NCBI GenBank assembly: GCA_041178545.1
Contig: JBEGVB010000130.1
Location: 1 to 13,015 of the forward strand
DNA: 13,015 nucleotides
Direction: 5' to 3'
Source: JBEATZ01 sp041178545
GTDB lineage: Bacteria; Planctomycetota; UBA1135; UBA2386
A model generated the notes under the pieces. That model did no database searches, was not told the DNA's origin, and saw only the letters and a list, made by a program, of their open reading frames with translations. Positions 6,010 to 13,015 of this stretch are shown piece by piece; positions within the stretch are counted from its first letter, which is position 1, and each line of letters starts with the position of its first letter. A program made the translations under genes and the position numbers.

Positions 6010-7628
6010 GCGTCCCCGGCTGCCTGCATACGGCGGAGGCGGCGTTCGTCGGCGCCCTGTTCGCTCTGCATGCGACCGAGGAACGCCTCGCCCTTCTGCA
6101 CGCGGATGTACCGCGCGAAGAGCGGCGACACGCGCTCGACAAGGTCGAACATGTCGATGGCGACCTGCCGGTAGCTGAAGTGACCCTCTGGACCGGAGCG
6201 GAGCTCGACGAAGTAGTCGACCTGGCGCGGGTCGAACAGGATGCGCACGCGCTGCAGGAAGGCGAACGGGGTGACGTAGCCGGCTGCGTCGGGGAAGCGC
6301 GCGGCGACCTTGCGCTGCAGCTCGGCAGCGCGGTCCATGGTCGCAATGTAGCGGTCGCGGTGGCCGGCCTGTTCCACGAGCGGCGGAACCGCATAGCCAT
6401 GGTCCACGGTGAGCACCTGCTGTTGTTGCAGGCCCTTGCGGTGCCTGCCGATGTCGCGGAAGGCGCCGAAGTCCATCAGCACCTCGAACTCGAACGGCGC
6501 CGCGCCCTCGAGTGCGAGCGGCCATGCATCGTGCCTGCCGCGGGCGGCCATCACCTCGTCGAGCAGTTTCGCGCGTTCTGCGGGCCCCATGGGCACGACA
6601 CGTGCCATCAGCTCCGACCAAGGTGCACGACTTGCCTCGTAGAGGAGGGACGCGAGCAACTTGGCATCGAGGTCGACGTCGTGGGCCAGCAGCTTCACGT
6701 CGCCGCGGCCCGGGCCCCGCACGGGCTCCACCCGAGCCGTGCCGAGGCGGCTTGCGATCGCGGCCACGGCCTGCCGCGTGTGCTGCTGGAAGGCGTTGGC
6801 ATTGGCGTGTGCGAGCAACGTCGGCAGCACGGTCTCCGCCTGCTGCTGCATGCGCTCGCCCACCAGGCGGAACTCGGCGAGGGTGTGGCTGCGCAGCTCG
6901 CTGATCACGTCGCTCAGCGTGCGTGCGTCCGCGACCATGCCCCACTTCGTGAGGATGGCGGGCGTGATGAGGTACCGGGCGGCATCGAAGGCCTCGGCCT
7001 TGATGGTGCGCAGCCACGGCGCCTCCTTCTCACCGGCCTGCAACGGGCGCAGCCGCTTGAGGTGTCCGACGAGGTCCTCGGTCAGTTCGCTGTAGAGCGC
7101 GAAGGTCTCGTCGATCACCGCGTTGTAGGCGGCAGCAACGTCGCCGCCGGCGGCCATCACCTCAGGGTCGCGCCAGTGGGTCTCGGCCGAGAAACTGATG
7201 TAGCGGGTCGATGACTCCTCGAACGAGCAGCGGCGCTCGCGCTGGATGAATCGCGTCACCAGCTGGGAGACCTTCTCGATCGCGAGGTGGACCACGGAGC
7301 CCTCGCGCAGCGAGTTGTGGCCGTGGTCGATGGCGTAGGTCTTGAGGAACTGGCCCGCCTTGTCCGTCATCACGGACGAGAGCGCGTCGCGCGGACCGTC
7401 GTCGACCACGAGCGACTGCAGCGTGCGCCCGGTGGCCGCGAGCCCCTGCTCAAGCCGTTCGAGGAACTGGTCGCGCATCGACTTGCTGCTGCGCGAGTAC
7501 ACCCCGTTGAGGGTTGCTGCGACCTCTGGCGGCAGGTTGCGCACCAGGTAGACGTCTGCGTGCTCCGGGCTGTCCACCACGGAGAAGTAGCGTTCGAGGA
7601 GCTGGCGTTGGGCGGCGGTGTAGGCCAT
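6006..7628 (-). CDS. thyX: Double-length ThyX-family flavin-dependent thymidylate synthase
   Basis: A 540-residue protein made of two ThyX-like halves. ThyX makes dTMP from dUMP using methylene-tetrahydrofolate, FAD and NADPH, and is normally a homotetramer of about 220-250 residue chains. First half: DHGHNSLREG (101-110) and then the signature region RERRCSFEESSTRY (130-143), which aligns with RHRxxSxNExSxRY except that the His is Glu. Second half: GRHRKGLQQQQ (394-404), keeping RHR but not the Ser-rich remainder, then ELRSGPEGHFSYRQVA (475-490), matching the conserved ThyX C-terminal LR-x-E-x-x-R segment. Elongated forms of this kind occur in planctomycetes and chlamydiae, as far as I recall. 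Activity in dTMP synthesis is therefore probable but not certain. The start MAYTAAQRQLL is chosen because the homologous N-terminus begins there; ATG 7658 would add ten residues. No Shine-Dalgarno site is evident for either. Confidence 0.8.
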   Translation of the reverse strand: MAYTAAQRQLLERYFSVVDSPEHADVYLVRNLPPEVAATLNGVYSRSSKSMRDQFLERLEQGLAATGRTLQSLVVDDGPRDALSSVMTDKAGQFLKTYAIDHGHNSLREGSVVHLAIEKVSQLVTRFIQRERRCSFEESSTRYISFSAETHWRDPEVMAAGGDVAAAYNAVIDETFALYSELTEDLVGHLKRLRPLQAGEKEAPWLRTIKAEAFDAARYLITPAILTKWGMVADARTLSDVISELRSHTLAEFRLVGERMQQQAETVLPTLLAHANANAFQQHTRQAVAAIASRLGTARVEPVRGPGRGDVKLLAHDVDLDAKLLASLLYEASRAPWSELMARVVPMGPAERAKLLDEVMAARGRHDAWPLALEGAAPFEFEVLMDFGAFRDIGRHRKGLQQQQVLTVDHGYAVPPLVEQAGHRDRYIATMDRAAELQRKVAARFPDAAGYVTPFAFLQRVRILFDPRQVDYFVELRSGPEGHFSYRQVAIDMFDLVERVSPLFARYIRVQKGEAFLGRMQSEQGADERRLRRMQAAGDA

Positions 7629-7725
7629 CGCAGGGAGCCGGGAGCTTAGCGTTCGCATCCGTCCACTTCGCCACCGAACCCTGCGCGCGCTGGCCTATTG
7701 CCCCGTGCGACCTACCATGGACCGC

Positions 7726-8787
7726 ATGACCGGAGGATCACCACATCGCGACCTCACCCGCACGGTCCTGGCGGTGCTGTTCCTCGGCGGACTGCTGGGG
7801 CTCTCCTTCTGGATCCTGAGGCCCTTCCTGGGCCCCTTGATCTGGGCGACCCTGCTGGTGGTGGCGAGCTGGCCCCTCATGACGCAGCTGCAGCAGCGTC
7901 TCGGCGGCCGGCGCAACGTGGCTGCAGCCATCATGGTGGTGGTGATGGTGCTAGCCATCATCGTCCCCTTCTCCTTGCTCATCTCGGTGCTGGTGCAGAA
8001 CGCCCCGGGCATCGTCGCGTGGGCCAAGTCACTGCCCGCCCAGGCACCGGACCACCTGCCGGACTGGGTACGGGACGTGCCCGGGATCGGTCCACACGCG
8101 GCGGCGGCGTGGGACGAGTGGATGTCTGAGGGACCGCAGAGCCTCGGAGCGCGCCTGTCGCCCTACCTCGACGAACTGTTGCGGTGGGCCACCGGTCAGA
8201 TCGGCGGTGCCGGCCTGCTGTTCCTCAACGGCCTGTTGATCCTCCTGCTGGTCGTCATCCTCTACCTGCACGGCGAGGTCTATGCGGCCGGTGTCCTCGG
8301 GTTTGCCCGCAGGCTCGCGGGTGACCGTGGCGACCGGGCGATGCTGCTGGCCGTGGGCGCGATCCGCGGCGTCGCGCTCGGCGTGGTTGCCACGGCACTG
8401 GTGCAGGCCGTCGCAGGGGGCGTGGGTCTCGCGGTCGCCGGGGTGCCGGTTCCGGGACTGCTCACCGCCGTGATGTTCGTGAGCGGCATCGCGCAGGTCG
8501 GTGCTGCTCCCGTGATCCTCTGCTCCGCCCTCTGGCTCTTCTTCCGCGACGAGACCGGCTGGGCCATCGGCCTCGGCATCTGGGCGCTGCTCGTGGGCAG
8601 CCTCGACAACGTGTTGCGACCGCTGCTCATCCGCAAGGGCGTCAACCTGCCGATGCTGTTGATCTTTGCAGGCGTGATCGGCGGCCTGTTCGCCTTCGGC
8701 ATCATCGGCCTGTTCGTCGGCCCGGTGGTGCTGGCCGTGGGCTACACGCTCCTCACGGCATGGATCGCAGACGCCCCCGATGCATGA
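7726..8787 (+). CDS. AI-2E/PerM-type family membrane transporter
   Basis: A 353-residue polytopic membrane protein of the AI-2E family transporter group (YdiK/PerM/TqsA superfamily). Helices lie near residues 11-30, 34-51, 65-92, 162-182, 207-240, 243-272, 277-293 and 308-345, with a soluble stretch at about 95-160 between helices 3 and 4, the usual layout of the family. Conserved family segments visible are AIRGVALGVVATALVQ (212-227), GSLDNVLRPLLI (291-302) and GIIGLFVGPVVLAVGY (325-340). Members export small molecules or peptides, or exchange ions; transport of autoinducer-2 itself was shown only for few members and should not be assumed. Start ATG 7726 is chosen; ATG 7717 and GTG 7705 are in frame. 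It stands alone on the plus strand, divergent from the ThyX-family gene and convergent with trxB. Confidence 0.85.
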   Translation: MTGGSPHRDLTRTVLAVLFLGGLLGLSFWILRPFLGPLIWATLLVVASWPLMTQLQQRLGGRRNVAAAIMVVVMVLAIIVPFSLLISVLVQNAPGIVAWAKSLPAQAPDHLPDWVRDVPGIGPHAAAAWDEWMSEGPQSLGARLSPYLDELLRWATGQIGGAGLLFLNGLLILLLVVILYLHGEVYAAGVLGFARRLAGDRGDRAMLLAVGAIRGVALGVVATALVQAVAGGVGLAVAGVPVPGLLTAVMFVSGIAQVGAAPVILCSALWLFFRDETGWAIGLGIWALLVGSLDNVLRPLLIRKGVNLPMLLIFAGVIGGLFAFGIIGLFVGPVVLAVGYTLLTAWIADAPDA

Positions 8788-8813
8788 AGCGCACCGGACC
8801 CACGAGGCGGGCC

Positions 8814-8838
8814 CGGGCCTGAGGTGTCAGGCAGCCCG
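8814..8838. terminator. Candidate bidirectional terminator between transporter and trxB
   Basis: GCCTGA (8817-8822), loop GGTG, TCAGGC (8827-8832) form an exact 6-bp stem, extended by CGG/CCG (8814-8816 with 8836-8838) across a 3-base bulge. It sits in the 62-base space between convergent genes. Unlike the hairpins at 1335 and 5993 it does not contain the genes' own stop codons. No U-tract is present. Confidence 0.4.
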
Positions 8839-8849
8839 CGCTCACCGCG

Positions 8850-9794
8850 TCAGGCGTGCGCGTGCTGGTGCTCGAGCCAGCGCTCTGCCTCGATGGCTGC
8901 CATGCACCCAGTGCCCGCGGCGGTGATCGCCTGGCGGTAGTAGCTGTCCTGGCAGTCGCCGCAGGCGAACACCCCGGGGATGTTGGTCGCGGTCTTGCCC
9001 GGGACGGTGCGGATGTAGCCCACGTCGTCCATGTCCAGCACGCCCTTGAACAGCTCGGTGTTGGGCCGGTGGCCGATGGCGAGGAACAGACCGTCTGCTG
9101 GTACGCGTTCCTTGGCCCCGGTCCTCGAGTTCATCAGCTCCAGCCCGGTGACCTTGTTCTCGCTCACGTCGAACACGTCGGTGACCTGACGTTCCCAGAG
9201 GATCTCGATCTTCGGGTTCGACTTGACGCGCTCCTGCATGATCTTGGAGGCACGCAGCTCGGTGCGGCGCACCACCAGGAACACCTTGGACGCGTACTTG
9301 GTGAGGAAGTTGGCCTCCTCGCACGCGGAGTCGCCGCCACCCACCACGTAGACGACCTTCTTCTTGAAGAAGAACCCGTCGCAGGTGGCGCAGGCGCTCA
9401 CGCCACGGCCCTGCAGCTTCGTCTCGTTGGGCAGGCCGAGGTACAGCGCGCTAGCCCCCGTCGAGATGATGAGCGTCTGTGCCTGGAAGACGGTGTCGTT
9501 CTCCGTGGTGACGGTGAACGGGCGCTTCGACAGGTCCACCTTCACGCCGGTCTCGGCAACCACCTTGGTCCCGAAGCGCTCGGCCTGCGCCTTGAAGTTC
9601 TCCATCATCTCCGGGCCCATGATGCCGTGGGGGAAGCCCGGGTAGTTCTCGACCTCGCTGGTGATGGTCAGCTGCCCGCCCGGCTGGCTGCCGCACAGCA
9701 GCAGGGGTTCGAGGTTGGCGCGCGCGGCATAGATGGCTGCGGTGTAGCCCGCGGGGCCCGAGCCGAGGATCAGGGTCTTGAGGACGGTGCTCAT
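8850..9794 (-). CDS. trxB: Thioredoxin reductase
   Basis: A 314-residue, full-length low-molecular-weight thioredoxin reductase (NADPH to FAD to CxxC to thioredoxin), a cytoplasmic enzyme of thiol homeostasis. Motifs in order: FAD-binding GSGPAG (11-16), QPGGQL (37-42), redox pair CATC (Cys135, Cys138), NADPH-binding GGGDSA (152-157), the VRR-x5 segment VRRTELRAS (175-183) typical of NADPH preference, and the second FAD segment GVFACGD (274-280). All catalytic elements are intact. The ATG at 9794 opens directly on the expected strand MSTVLKTLILGSG. No strong Shine-Dalgarno lies upstream. A weak promoter-like pair (TTGCTG, 17-base spacer, TACAGC) precedes the gene but is not convincing. No thioredoxin gene is in the window. 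Confidence 0.95.
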   Translation of the reverse strand: MSTVLKTLILGSGPAGYTAAIYAARANLEPLLLCGSQPGGQLTITSEVENYPGFPHGIMGPEMMENFKAQAERFGTKVVAETGVKVDLSKRPFTVTTENDTVFQAQTLIISTGASALYLGLPNETKLQGRGVSACATCDGFFFKKKVVYVVGGGDSACEEANFLTKYASKVFLVVRRTELRASKIMQERVKSNPKIEILWERQVTDVFDVSENKVTGLELMNSRTGAKERVPADGLFLAIGHRPNTELFKGVLDMDDVGYIRTVPGKTATNIPGVFACGDCQDSYYRQAITAAGTGCMAAIEAERWLEHQHAHA

Positions 9795-9870
9795 GGTTGG
9801 CTGGCTGTAGGGCGCGAGAAGTTACCCAGCAAGCCGTGCCAACGCAGGCGGATTCCCGGCCGCAGCCAGG

Positions 9871-10353
9871 TCAGCGCGGCGGGGCTGCCGCAGGCGAGGT
9901 CTGCTGGATGTTCGCGGCGCGTTCGAGGTCCTCCGGCGTCAGCTCGCGCGGCTCGACCATCGGGCGGTTGCTCGGGACCAGCGTGGCATGGTGTGCGGCG
10001 CTGGCGACGAGGTCGACCACCATGCGGCCGTTCTCGCGGACGAGGACGAAACGCGAGACCGAGTCGGGAGTCTCCGGGTCGTGGACCTCGACCCAGAACT
10101 CGTTGTCCACGAAACGTGCGCCTCGCACGTCGAGCGGTGGCTGCTTCGCCACGGCGGCCCAGTCGATGCCGTCCAGCACGGGAGTGCTCTCACTCGTGAG
10201 CATGGTGCGCACCAGTTCGCGGTTGCCGAGCTGCAACGCCTTCTGGAACCGGCTGAACGTCGAGGCAGCAAGCTTCGACTGGGCGCTGCGGTCGTCGGTA
10301 CAAGAAGCCAGGAGCACCAAGGTGCCGATGGCGAGGGCGGTTGCGCACTTCAT
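9871..10353 (-). CDS. Small lipoprotein of unknown function
   Basis: A 160-residue protein beginning with a lipoprotein signal peptide, MKCATALAIGTLVLLASC, with lipobox LASC and lipidation at Cys18; the next residues Thr-Asp-Asp could retain it in the inner membrane by an Asp+2/+3-type rule, if this applies here. AGAGAGG lies 3-9 bases upstream of the ATG, a good Shine-Dalgarno, and fixes the start. The mature part (SKLAASTFSRFQKALQLGN, then VRTMLTSES) is an N-terminal helix followed by alternating strands, such as FVDNEFWVEVHDPET and FVLVRENGRMVVDLV, recalling NTF2/SnoaL-like folds in which a pocket is formed by a curved sheet. No family is firmly recognised. It is 76 bases upstream of trxB on the same strand and 82 bases downstream of the four-helix protein, so the three may form one transcript. 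Confidence 0.75.
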   Translation of the reverse strand: MKCATALAIGTLVLLASCTDDRSAQSKLAASTFSRFQKALQLGNRELVRTMLTSESTPVLDGIDWAAVAKQPPLDVRGARFVDNEFWVEVHDPETPDSVSRFVLVRENGRMVVDLVASAAHHATLVPSNRPMVEPRELTPEDLERAANIQQTSPAAAPPR

Positions 10354-10435
10354 GCCCTCTCTTTCGGCAGGGGGGCAGCCGAGCCTGAGTCGAACCGGCC
10401 CGAAACCGAGGCGATGCCCCGGTGGGACCGGGTGT

Positions 10436-10906
10436 TCAGGCTGCGGGGCGGTTGGCTGCCATGCGGAACCCCACCAGCAGGGAGGCAACCGGGGGCAGCA
10501 CCGTGCCCACGGCCACCATCCAGGCCGGGCTGGGGAAGCCCACGACGTTGGCGATGCATGCGAGGGCATTCAGCACGGCGAAGCCGATGCCAAAGCGACG
10601 GCAGGTCGGCGCGGTGAGGGACTTGGTGAAGGCGCCGTGGATGATGCATGCGCTCCCCGGGCCCACCACGGCACCGAGGACCCACGCCAGCACGATGCTG
10701 GCGAAGGCACCGAAGGGCATGGTTGGCAGCGCCGCCTCGACGGCTTCCCGGCCCGAGGGGTCGCCTGCCTGCAACTTGTCCAGTGCAGCGAGCATCTCTG
10801 CCGAGGGCGGGAACATGGCGTGGCCCAATGCCTCCACGAGGGACACGGTGAGCCCCATGCACGACATGCCGACGAGTGCGGCGAGGACTGCGAGGAGGAT
10901 GCGCAT
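10436..10906 (-). CDS. Four-helix integral membrane protein of unknown function
   Basis: A 156-residue membrane protein. Hydrophobic helices lie near residues 3-27, 66-90, 104-122 and 127-147, with a charged loop at about 35-60. The first part, LVEALGHAMFPPS (23-35), and LPTMPFGAFASIVLAWVLGA (60-79) match a pattern I recall from small uncharacterised membrane proteins (glutamate in helix 1 followed by HxxFPP). Start ATG 10906 gives MRILLAVLAALVG as expected for that group; ATG 10918 would add four residues. Neither has a clear Shine-Dalgarno site. The gene is divergent from the propeller gene, with little space for two promoters. Role unknown. Confidence 0.65.
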   Translation of the reverse strand: MRILLAVLAALVGMSCMGLTVSLVEALGHAMFPPSAEMLAALDKLQAGDPSGREAVEAALPTMPFGAFASIVLAWVLGAVVGPGSACIIHGAFTKSLTAPTCRRFGIGFAVLNALACIANVVGFPSPAWMVAVGTVLPPVASLLVGFRMAANRPAA

Positions 10907-10933
10907 GGGGGCGAGCATGGGCGTGCCGTTGCC

Positions 10934-12139
10934 ATGCCGCAAGCGCGCAGGTGTGATGGGGCGGTGTCCAACGCCCTGCACACGATGGTGATCCTCCTCG
11001 GCCTCCTCGGTGCGGGTTGTGCGGCTGCTGCACCGGGTGGGCCGCCCACGTGGCGCAAGGTCGTCGTCGACCCGGCCTTCCGTTCCGAGGCCGTGTCCGT
11101 GGCCGACGTCGACCGCGACGGTGACCTCGACCTGTTCTTCGGCGACGGTTGGTACGAAGCCCCGCAGTGGCAGTTGCGCGCCATCCGTACCCTCGGCGAC
11201 CACAAGGATGGAGCCGCGACCTACAGCAACTGCTTTGCATGCTTCGGCACCGATGTCGACCGCGACGGATGGGTCGACCAGGTGGTCGTCGGCATCCCGG
11301 GCACGCCCTGCCACTGGTACCGCAACCCGGCGGGAGGCGCGGGTCCGTGGGAGTGCTTTGAGGTGCACCCGTCCGCCTGCAACGAGTCGGTCCAGCTCGT
11401 CGACCTCTTCGGCGACGGGAAGCCCGTGCTCCTCATGGGCGACGGGTCCAGGCTCGTCTGGTGCGAGCCCGGTGTAGACCCTCGCACTCCGTGGTCCGTC
11501 CATTCCGTCAGCGGGCCCGACTGTCCCGCAGCCGTGCGCTTTGCCCACGGGCTCGGCACCGGTGACATGGACCGCGACGGCCGGCTCGACGTGGTCACGC
11601 CCCACGGCTGGTGGCGGCAGCCCGAGGGCGCGCGCACGCGCACCGAGCCGTGGGAGGAACACCGCATCCGGACCTGTTTCGACAGTGCGCACCTCCACGT
11701 CCTCGACGTCGATGCCGATGGCCTCGCGGACGTGCTCAACAGCTCGGCGCACGCGCGCGGCATCTGCTGGAACCCACAGCGGGTCGACGAGGCGGGCAAG
11801 CCGTTCTTCACCGTGCGCATGGTGGCCGACCACGTCACCCAGACCCATGCGCTGTGCTTCGTCGACATCGACGGCGACGGCCACCGCGACCTCGTCACCG
11901 GCAAGCGGTGGTGGGCCCACGGCCCGCAGGGCGACGTCGACCCCATGGGAACGCCATGGCTGCTGTGGATCCGGGTCGTGCCGGGACCAGAACCCGTGTT
12001 CGAGGTGCACCCCATCGACGACTCCAGCGGGGTCGGCACCCACTTCGAGGTCGCGGACGTCGACGGCAATGGCCTGCTCGACGTCGTCGTCGCCAACAAG
12101 CGGGGCGTCCACGTGATGTTCCAGGAGCGAGCGCCGTGA
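10934..12139 (+). CDS. FG-GAP/VCBS seven-repeat beta-propeller protein, predicted lipoprotein
   Basis: An approximately 401-residue exported protein built of Asp-rich repeats. Seven calcium-type loops are visible near residues 58-66 (DVDRDGDLD), 107-115 (DVDRDGWVD), 157-163 (DLFGDGK, weak), 211-219 (DMDRDGRLD), 258-266 (DVDADGLAD), 311-319 (DIDGDGHRD) and 375-383 (DVDGNGLLD), consistent with a seven-bladed propeller of the FG-GAP/VCBS type. GWYEAP and repeated W-rich motifs (HWYRNP, GWWRQP, KRWWAHG) recall the propeller domain found with aldos-2-ulose dehydratase; I infer only likeness, not that enzyme activity. The N-terminus MVILLGLLGAGC is a hydrophobic lipoprotein-like signal (Cys29). Start choice is uncertain: ATG 10934 gives a charged n-region (MPQARR), GTG 10964 and ATG 10985 are shorter. 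It overlaps the hemerythrin-like gene by 4 bases. Possible role: surface sugar or ligand binding. Confidence 0.75.
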   Translation: MPQARRCDGAVSNALHTMVILLGLLGAGCAAAAPGGPPTWRKVVVDPAFRSEAVSVADVDRDGDLDLFFGDGWYEAPQWQLRAIRTLGDHKDGAATYSNCFACFGTDVDRDGWVDQVVVGIPGTPCHWYRNPAGGAGPWECFEVHPSACNESVQLVDLFGDGKPVLLMGDGSRLVWCEPGVDPRTPWSVHSVSGPDCPAAVRFAHGLGTGDMDRDGRLDVVTPHGWWRQPEGARTRTEPWEEHRIRTCFDSAHLHVLDVDADGLADVLNSSAHARGICWNPQRVDEAGKPFFTVRMVADHVTQTHALCFVDIDGDGHRDLVTGKRWWAHGPQGDVDPMGTPWLLWIRVVPGPEPVFEVHPIDDSSGVGTHFEVADVDGNGLLDVVVANKRGVHVMFQERAP

Positions 12140-12606
12140 GCAGGATCCTCGAGGACTGGATGATGGGCAGGCACGCCGAGTTCGACGCGTGCTTCCGCCG
12201 GCACCAGGTCGCCCTCATCGACCGCGACTACCAGGCGGCAGGTGCCGAACTCGCGCGCTACCAGCAGTTGCTCGACGAGCACATCGCGCAGGAAGAGGGT
12301 CATGTCCTGCCCCTCCACGTGGCACACGGCGGCGACGCCACCGATGCTCCCACCAAGCTCTTCCTCGGGGAGCACCAGCTCATCCGCAAGTTCCTCGCCG
12401 AGTTCCGCGCGCGCGTGGACGCGCTGGCCGCTGCGCCCACCGACGAGGTCCTGCTCGAGTTGCTGGACCGCGAGGCGACCTTCAAGAACCTCATGCTCCA
12501 CCACGACCTGCGCGAACGGAACGTGCTCTACCCGCGCCTGAGCGAGCGGCTCGGAGCGGAGGGACAGGCCGCAGTGCTGGCGCGCCTCCGCGGGCAGGCG
12601 CGGTGA
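12136..12606 (+). CDS. Hemerythrin-like (HHE) cation-binding protein
   Basis: A 156-residue, probably all-helical cytoplasmic protein. The start is GTG 12136, which overlaps the propeller gene stop in GTGA, with AGGAG at 12123-12127 as Shine-Dalgarno about 8 bases upstream. Histidine spacing fits the hemerythrin HHE fold of four antiparallel helices holding a di-iron or similar centre: His13 and His23, the first HxxxE (His49-Glu53), His80 and the second HxxxE (His123-Glu127) in LHHDLRERNVLYPRL. Members bind oxygen, sense redox state or repair iron centres; the exact role cannot be told. No signal peptide is present, whereas the gene ahead encodes an exported protein, so their pairing is functionally odd. 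Confidence 0.8.
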   Translation: MSRILEDWMMGRHAEFDACFRRHQVALIDRDYQAAGAELARYQQLLDEHIAQEEGHVLPLHVAHGGDATDAPTKLFLGEHQLIRKFLAEFRARVDALAAAPTDEVLLELLDREATFKNLMLHHDLRERNVLYPRLSERLGAEGQAAVLARLRGQAR

Positions 12607-12889
12607 GGAAGAGAGGCCGGGGAACGGGAGCGGGAACGGTGGTTGATGCGGATGGCGTGCTGGGTGAGGAGCGGGGATGGAGGGAGAAACTGTGAAGGGG
12701 GAGAGGGCGCGCGGACGTGGCGCGGGCGATGGGGTGGCAGCGGCGTGGTGGTGGAGCGCGCGCGGGCCCAGAGGCTGGAAGAGAGGCCGGGGCAGGGGAG
12801 CGGTGGTTGAGGCGGATGGGGCGAGCGGACGGGGAACGGCGTGGCGTCCCCCCTGCTGTGGAGGTGGCCTTGTCCCGTGTGCTCTCCCG
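12607..12889. repeat. Purine- and G-rich intergenic spacer with an imperfect direct repeat
   Basis: This 283-base stretch between convergent genes holds no credible gene. The plus strand is dominated by G and A, in contrast to the coding DNA around it. An imperfect direct repeat occurs at 12607-12655 and 12777-12819: both copies share the 16-base block GGAAGAGAGGCCGGGG, a short G-rich link, and CGGTGGTTGA followed by CGGATGG; copy 2 is six bases shorter. Between the copies, G-runs at 12673-12676, 12682-12684, 12697-12701 and 12705-12707 could form a G-quadruplex. Whether it is transcribed, structural or degenerate is unknown. Confidence 0.6.
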
Positions 12890-13015
12890 TCAGACGACCT
12901 TGGGCCGCTCGTGGACGCTCAGCAGGCCGTGGCGCTTCCAGCCACTGCGCAGCAGCCAGGTCGACGGGTCGGCGGTGGGGCGGGCGTAGCGGTCGAGGTT
13001 GCGGATGGTCACGGA
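12890..13015 (-). CDS. Unrecognised protein, C-terminal fragment
   Basis: An open minus-strand frame enters from the right edge and stops at TGA (complement of 12890-12892), leaving 41 residues. The end reads LDRYARPTADPSTWLLRSGW, then KRHGLLSVHERPKVV. It has the balanced, non-repetitive composition of a real protein, unlike the overlapping plus-strand frame, which is Gly/Arg-rich. No domain is recognisable from this tail alone. Confidence 0.5.
   Translation of the reverse strand, partial: SVTIRNLDRYARPTADPSTWLLRSGWKRHGLLSVHERPKVV

Noticed and set aside
9795..9870. Promoter of trxB (TTGCTG, 17-base spacer, TACAGC)
   Set aside because: Too few consensus matches, especially in the -10 box, to list as a feature.
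8856..10199. Plus-strand frame of 447 codons opposite trxB
   Set aside because: Antisense to trxB, whose motifs are all intact; composition shows no domain.
10436..12112. Minus-strand frame of 558 codons opposite the propeller gene
   Set aside because: Only its last 156 codons (10436-10906) look like a real membrane protein; the rest is antisense to the Asp-rich repeats.
9797..12139. Propeller frame extended upstream to 780 residues
   Set aside because: The upstream part crosses two minus-strand genes with good signal sequences and is of low-complexity antisense type; the real gene starts near 10934-10985.
12607..12819. Possible CRISPR-like array
   Set aside because: Only two imperfect copies, 170 bases apart, with unequal lengths; no cas genes.
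12717..12989. Plus-strand frame of 90 codons in the purine-rich spacer
   Set aside because: Low-complexity Gly/Arg/Ala product arising from G-rich DNA, overlapping the better minus-strand fragment at 12890-13015.

Overview
The window is very GC-rich bacterial DNA with short intergenic gaps, frequent strand switches and few recognisable Shine-Dalgarno sites. A secreted protein with a glycine- and cysteine-marked C-terminal domain, a lipoprotein-type protein with seven Asp-rich propeller repeats, and a double-length ThyX-family protein together suggest a planctomycete (Planctomycetota) or relative. That assignment is an inference from protein style; there is no rRNA or tRNA gene here to confirm it.

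Layout, left to right. 1-153: tail of a DUF2075-type helicase. 232-1338: secreted protein. 1351-2945 (minus): a roughly 12-helix membrane protein followed by a 44-residue one-helix protein, translationally coupled. 3027-3764: a short glycosyltransferase-like protein carrying only an N-terminal half. 3873-5996: exported CocE/XPP-type alpha/beta hydrolase. 6006-7628 (minus): double-length ThyX-family protein. 7726-8787: AI-2E/PerM-type membrane protein. 8850-9794 (minus): thioredoxin reductase TrxB. 9871-10353 (minus): small lipoprotein. 10436-10906 (minus): four-helix membrane protein. 10934-12139 and 12136-12606: FG-GAP/VCBS propeller protein and hemerythrin-like protein, overlapping by 4 bases. 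12607-12889: purine-rich, G-rich non-coding spacer with a repeated motif. 12890-13015 (minus): C-terminal fragment of an unrecognised protein.

Most of the genes look like housekeeping or accessory cell-envelope functions (thymidylate synthesis, thiol redox, membrane proteins, exported hydrolase and propeller) rather than one pathway. The two clear translational couplings are the membrane-protein pair (ATGA overlap) and the propeller/hemerythrin pair (GTGA overlap). I see no defence island, CRISPR array, prophage, transposase or biosynthetic cluster.

The most unusual structures are: hairpins that hold the stop codons of both convergent genes at two junctions, with a third convergent junction also holding a hairpin; a duplicated ThyX protein whose signature residues are divided between its two halves; a glycosyltransferase-like protein lacking its donor-binding half; and the G-rich repeat-bearing spacer near the right edge.
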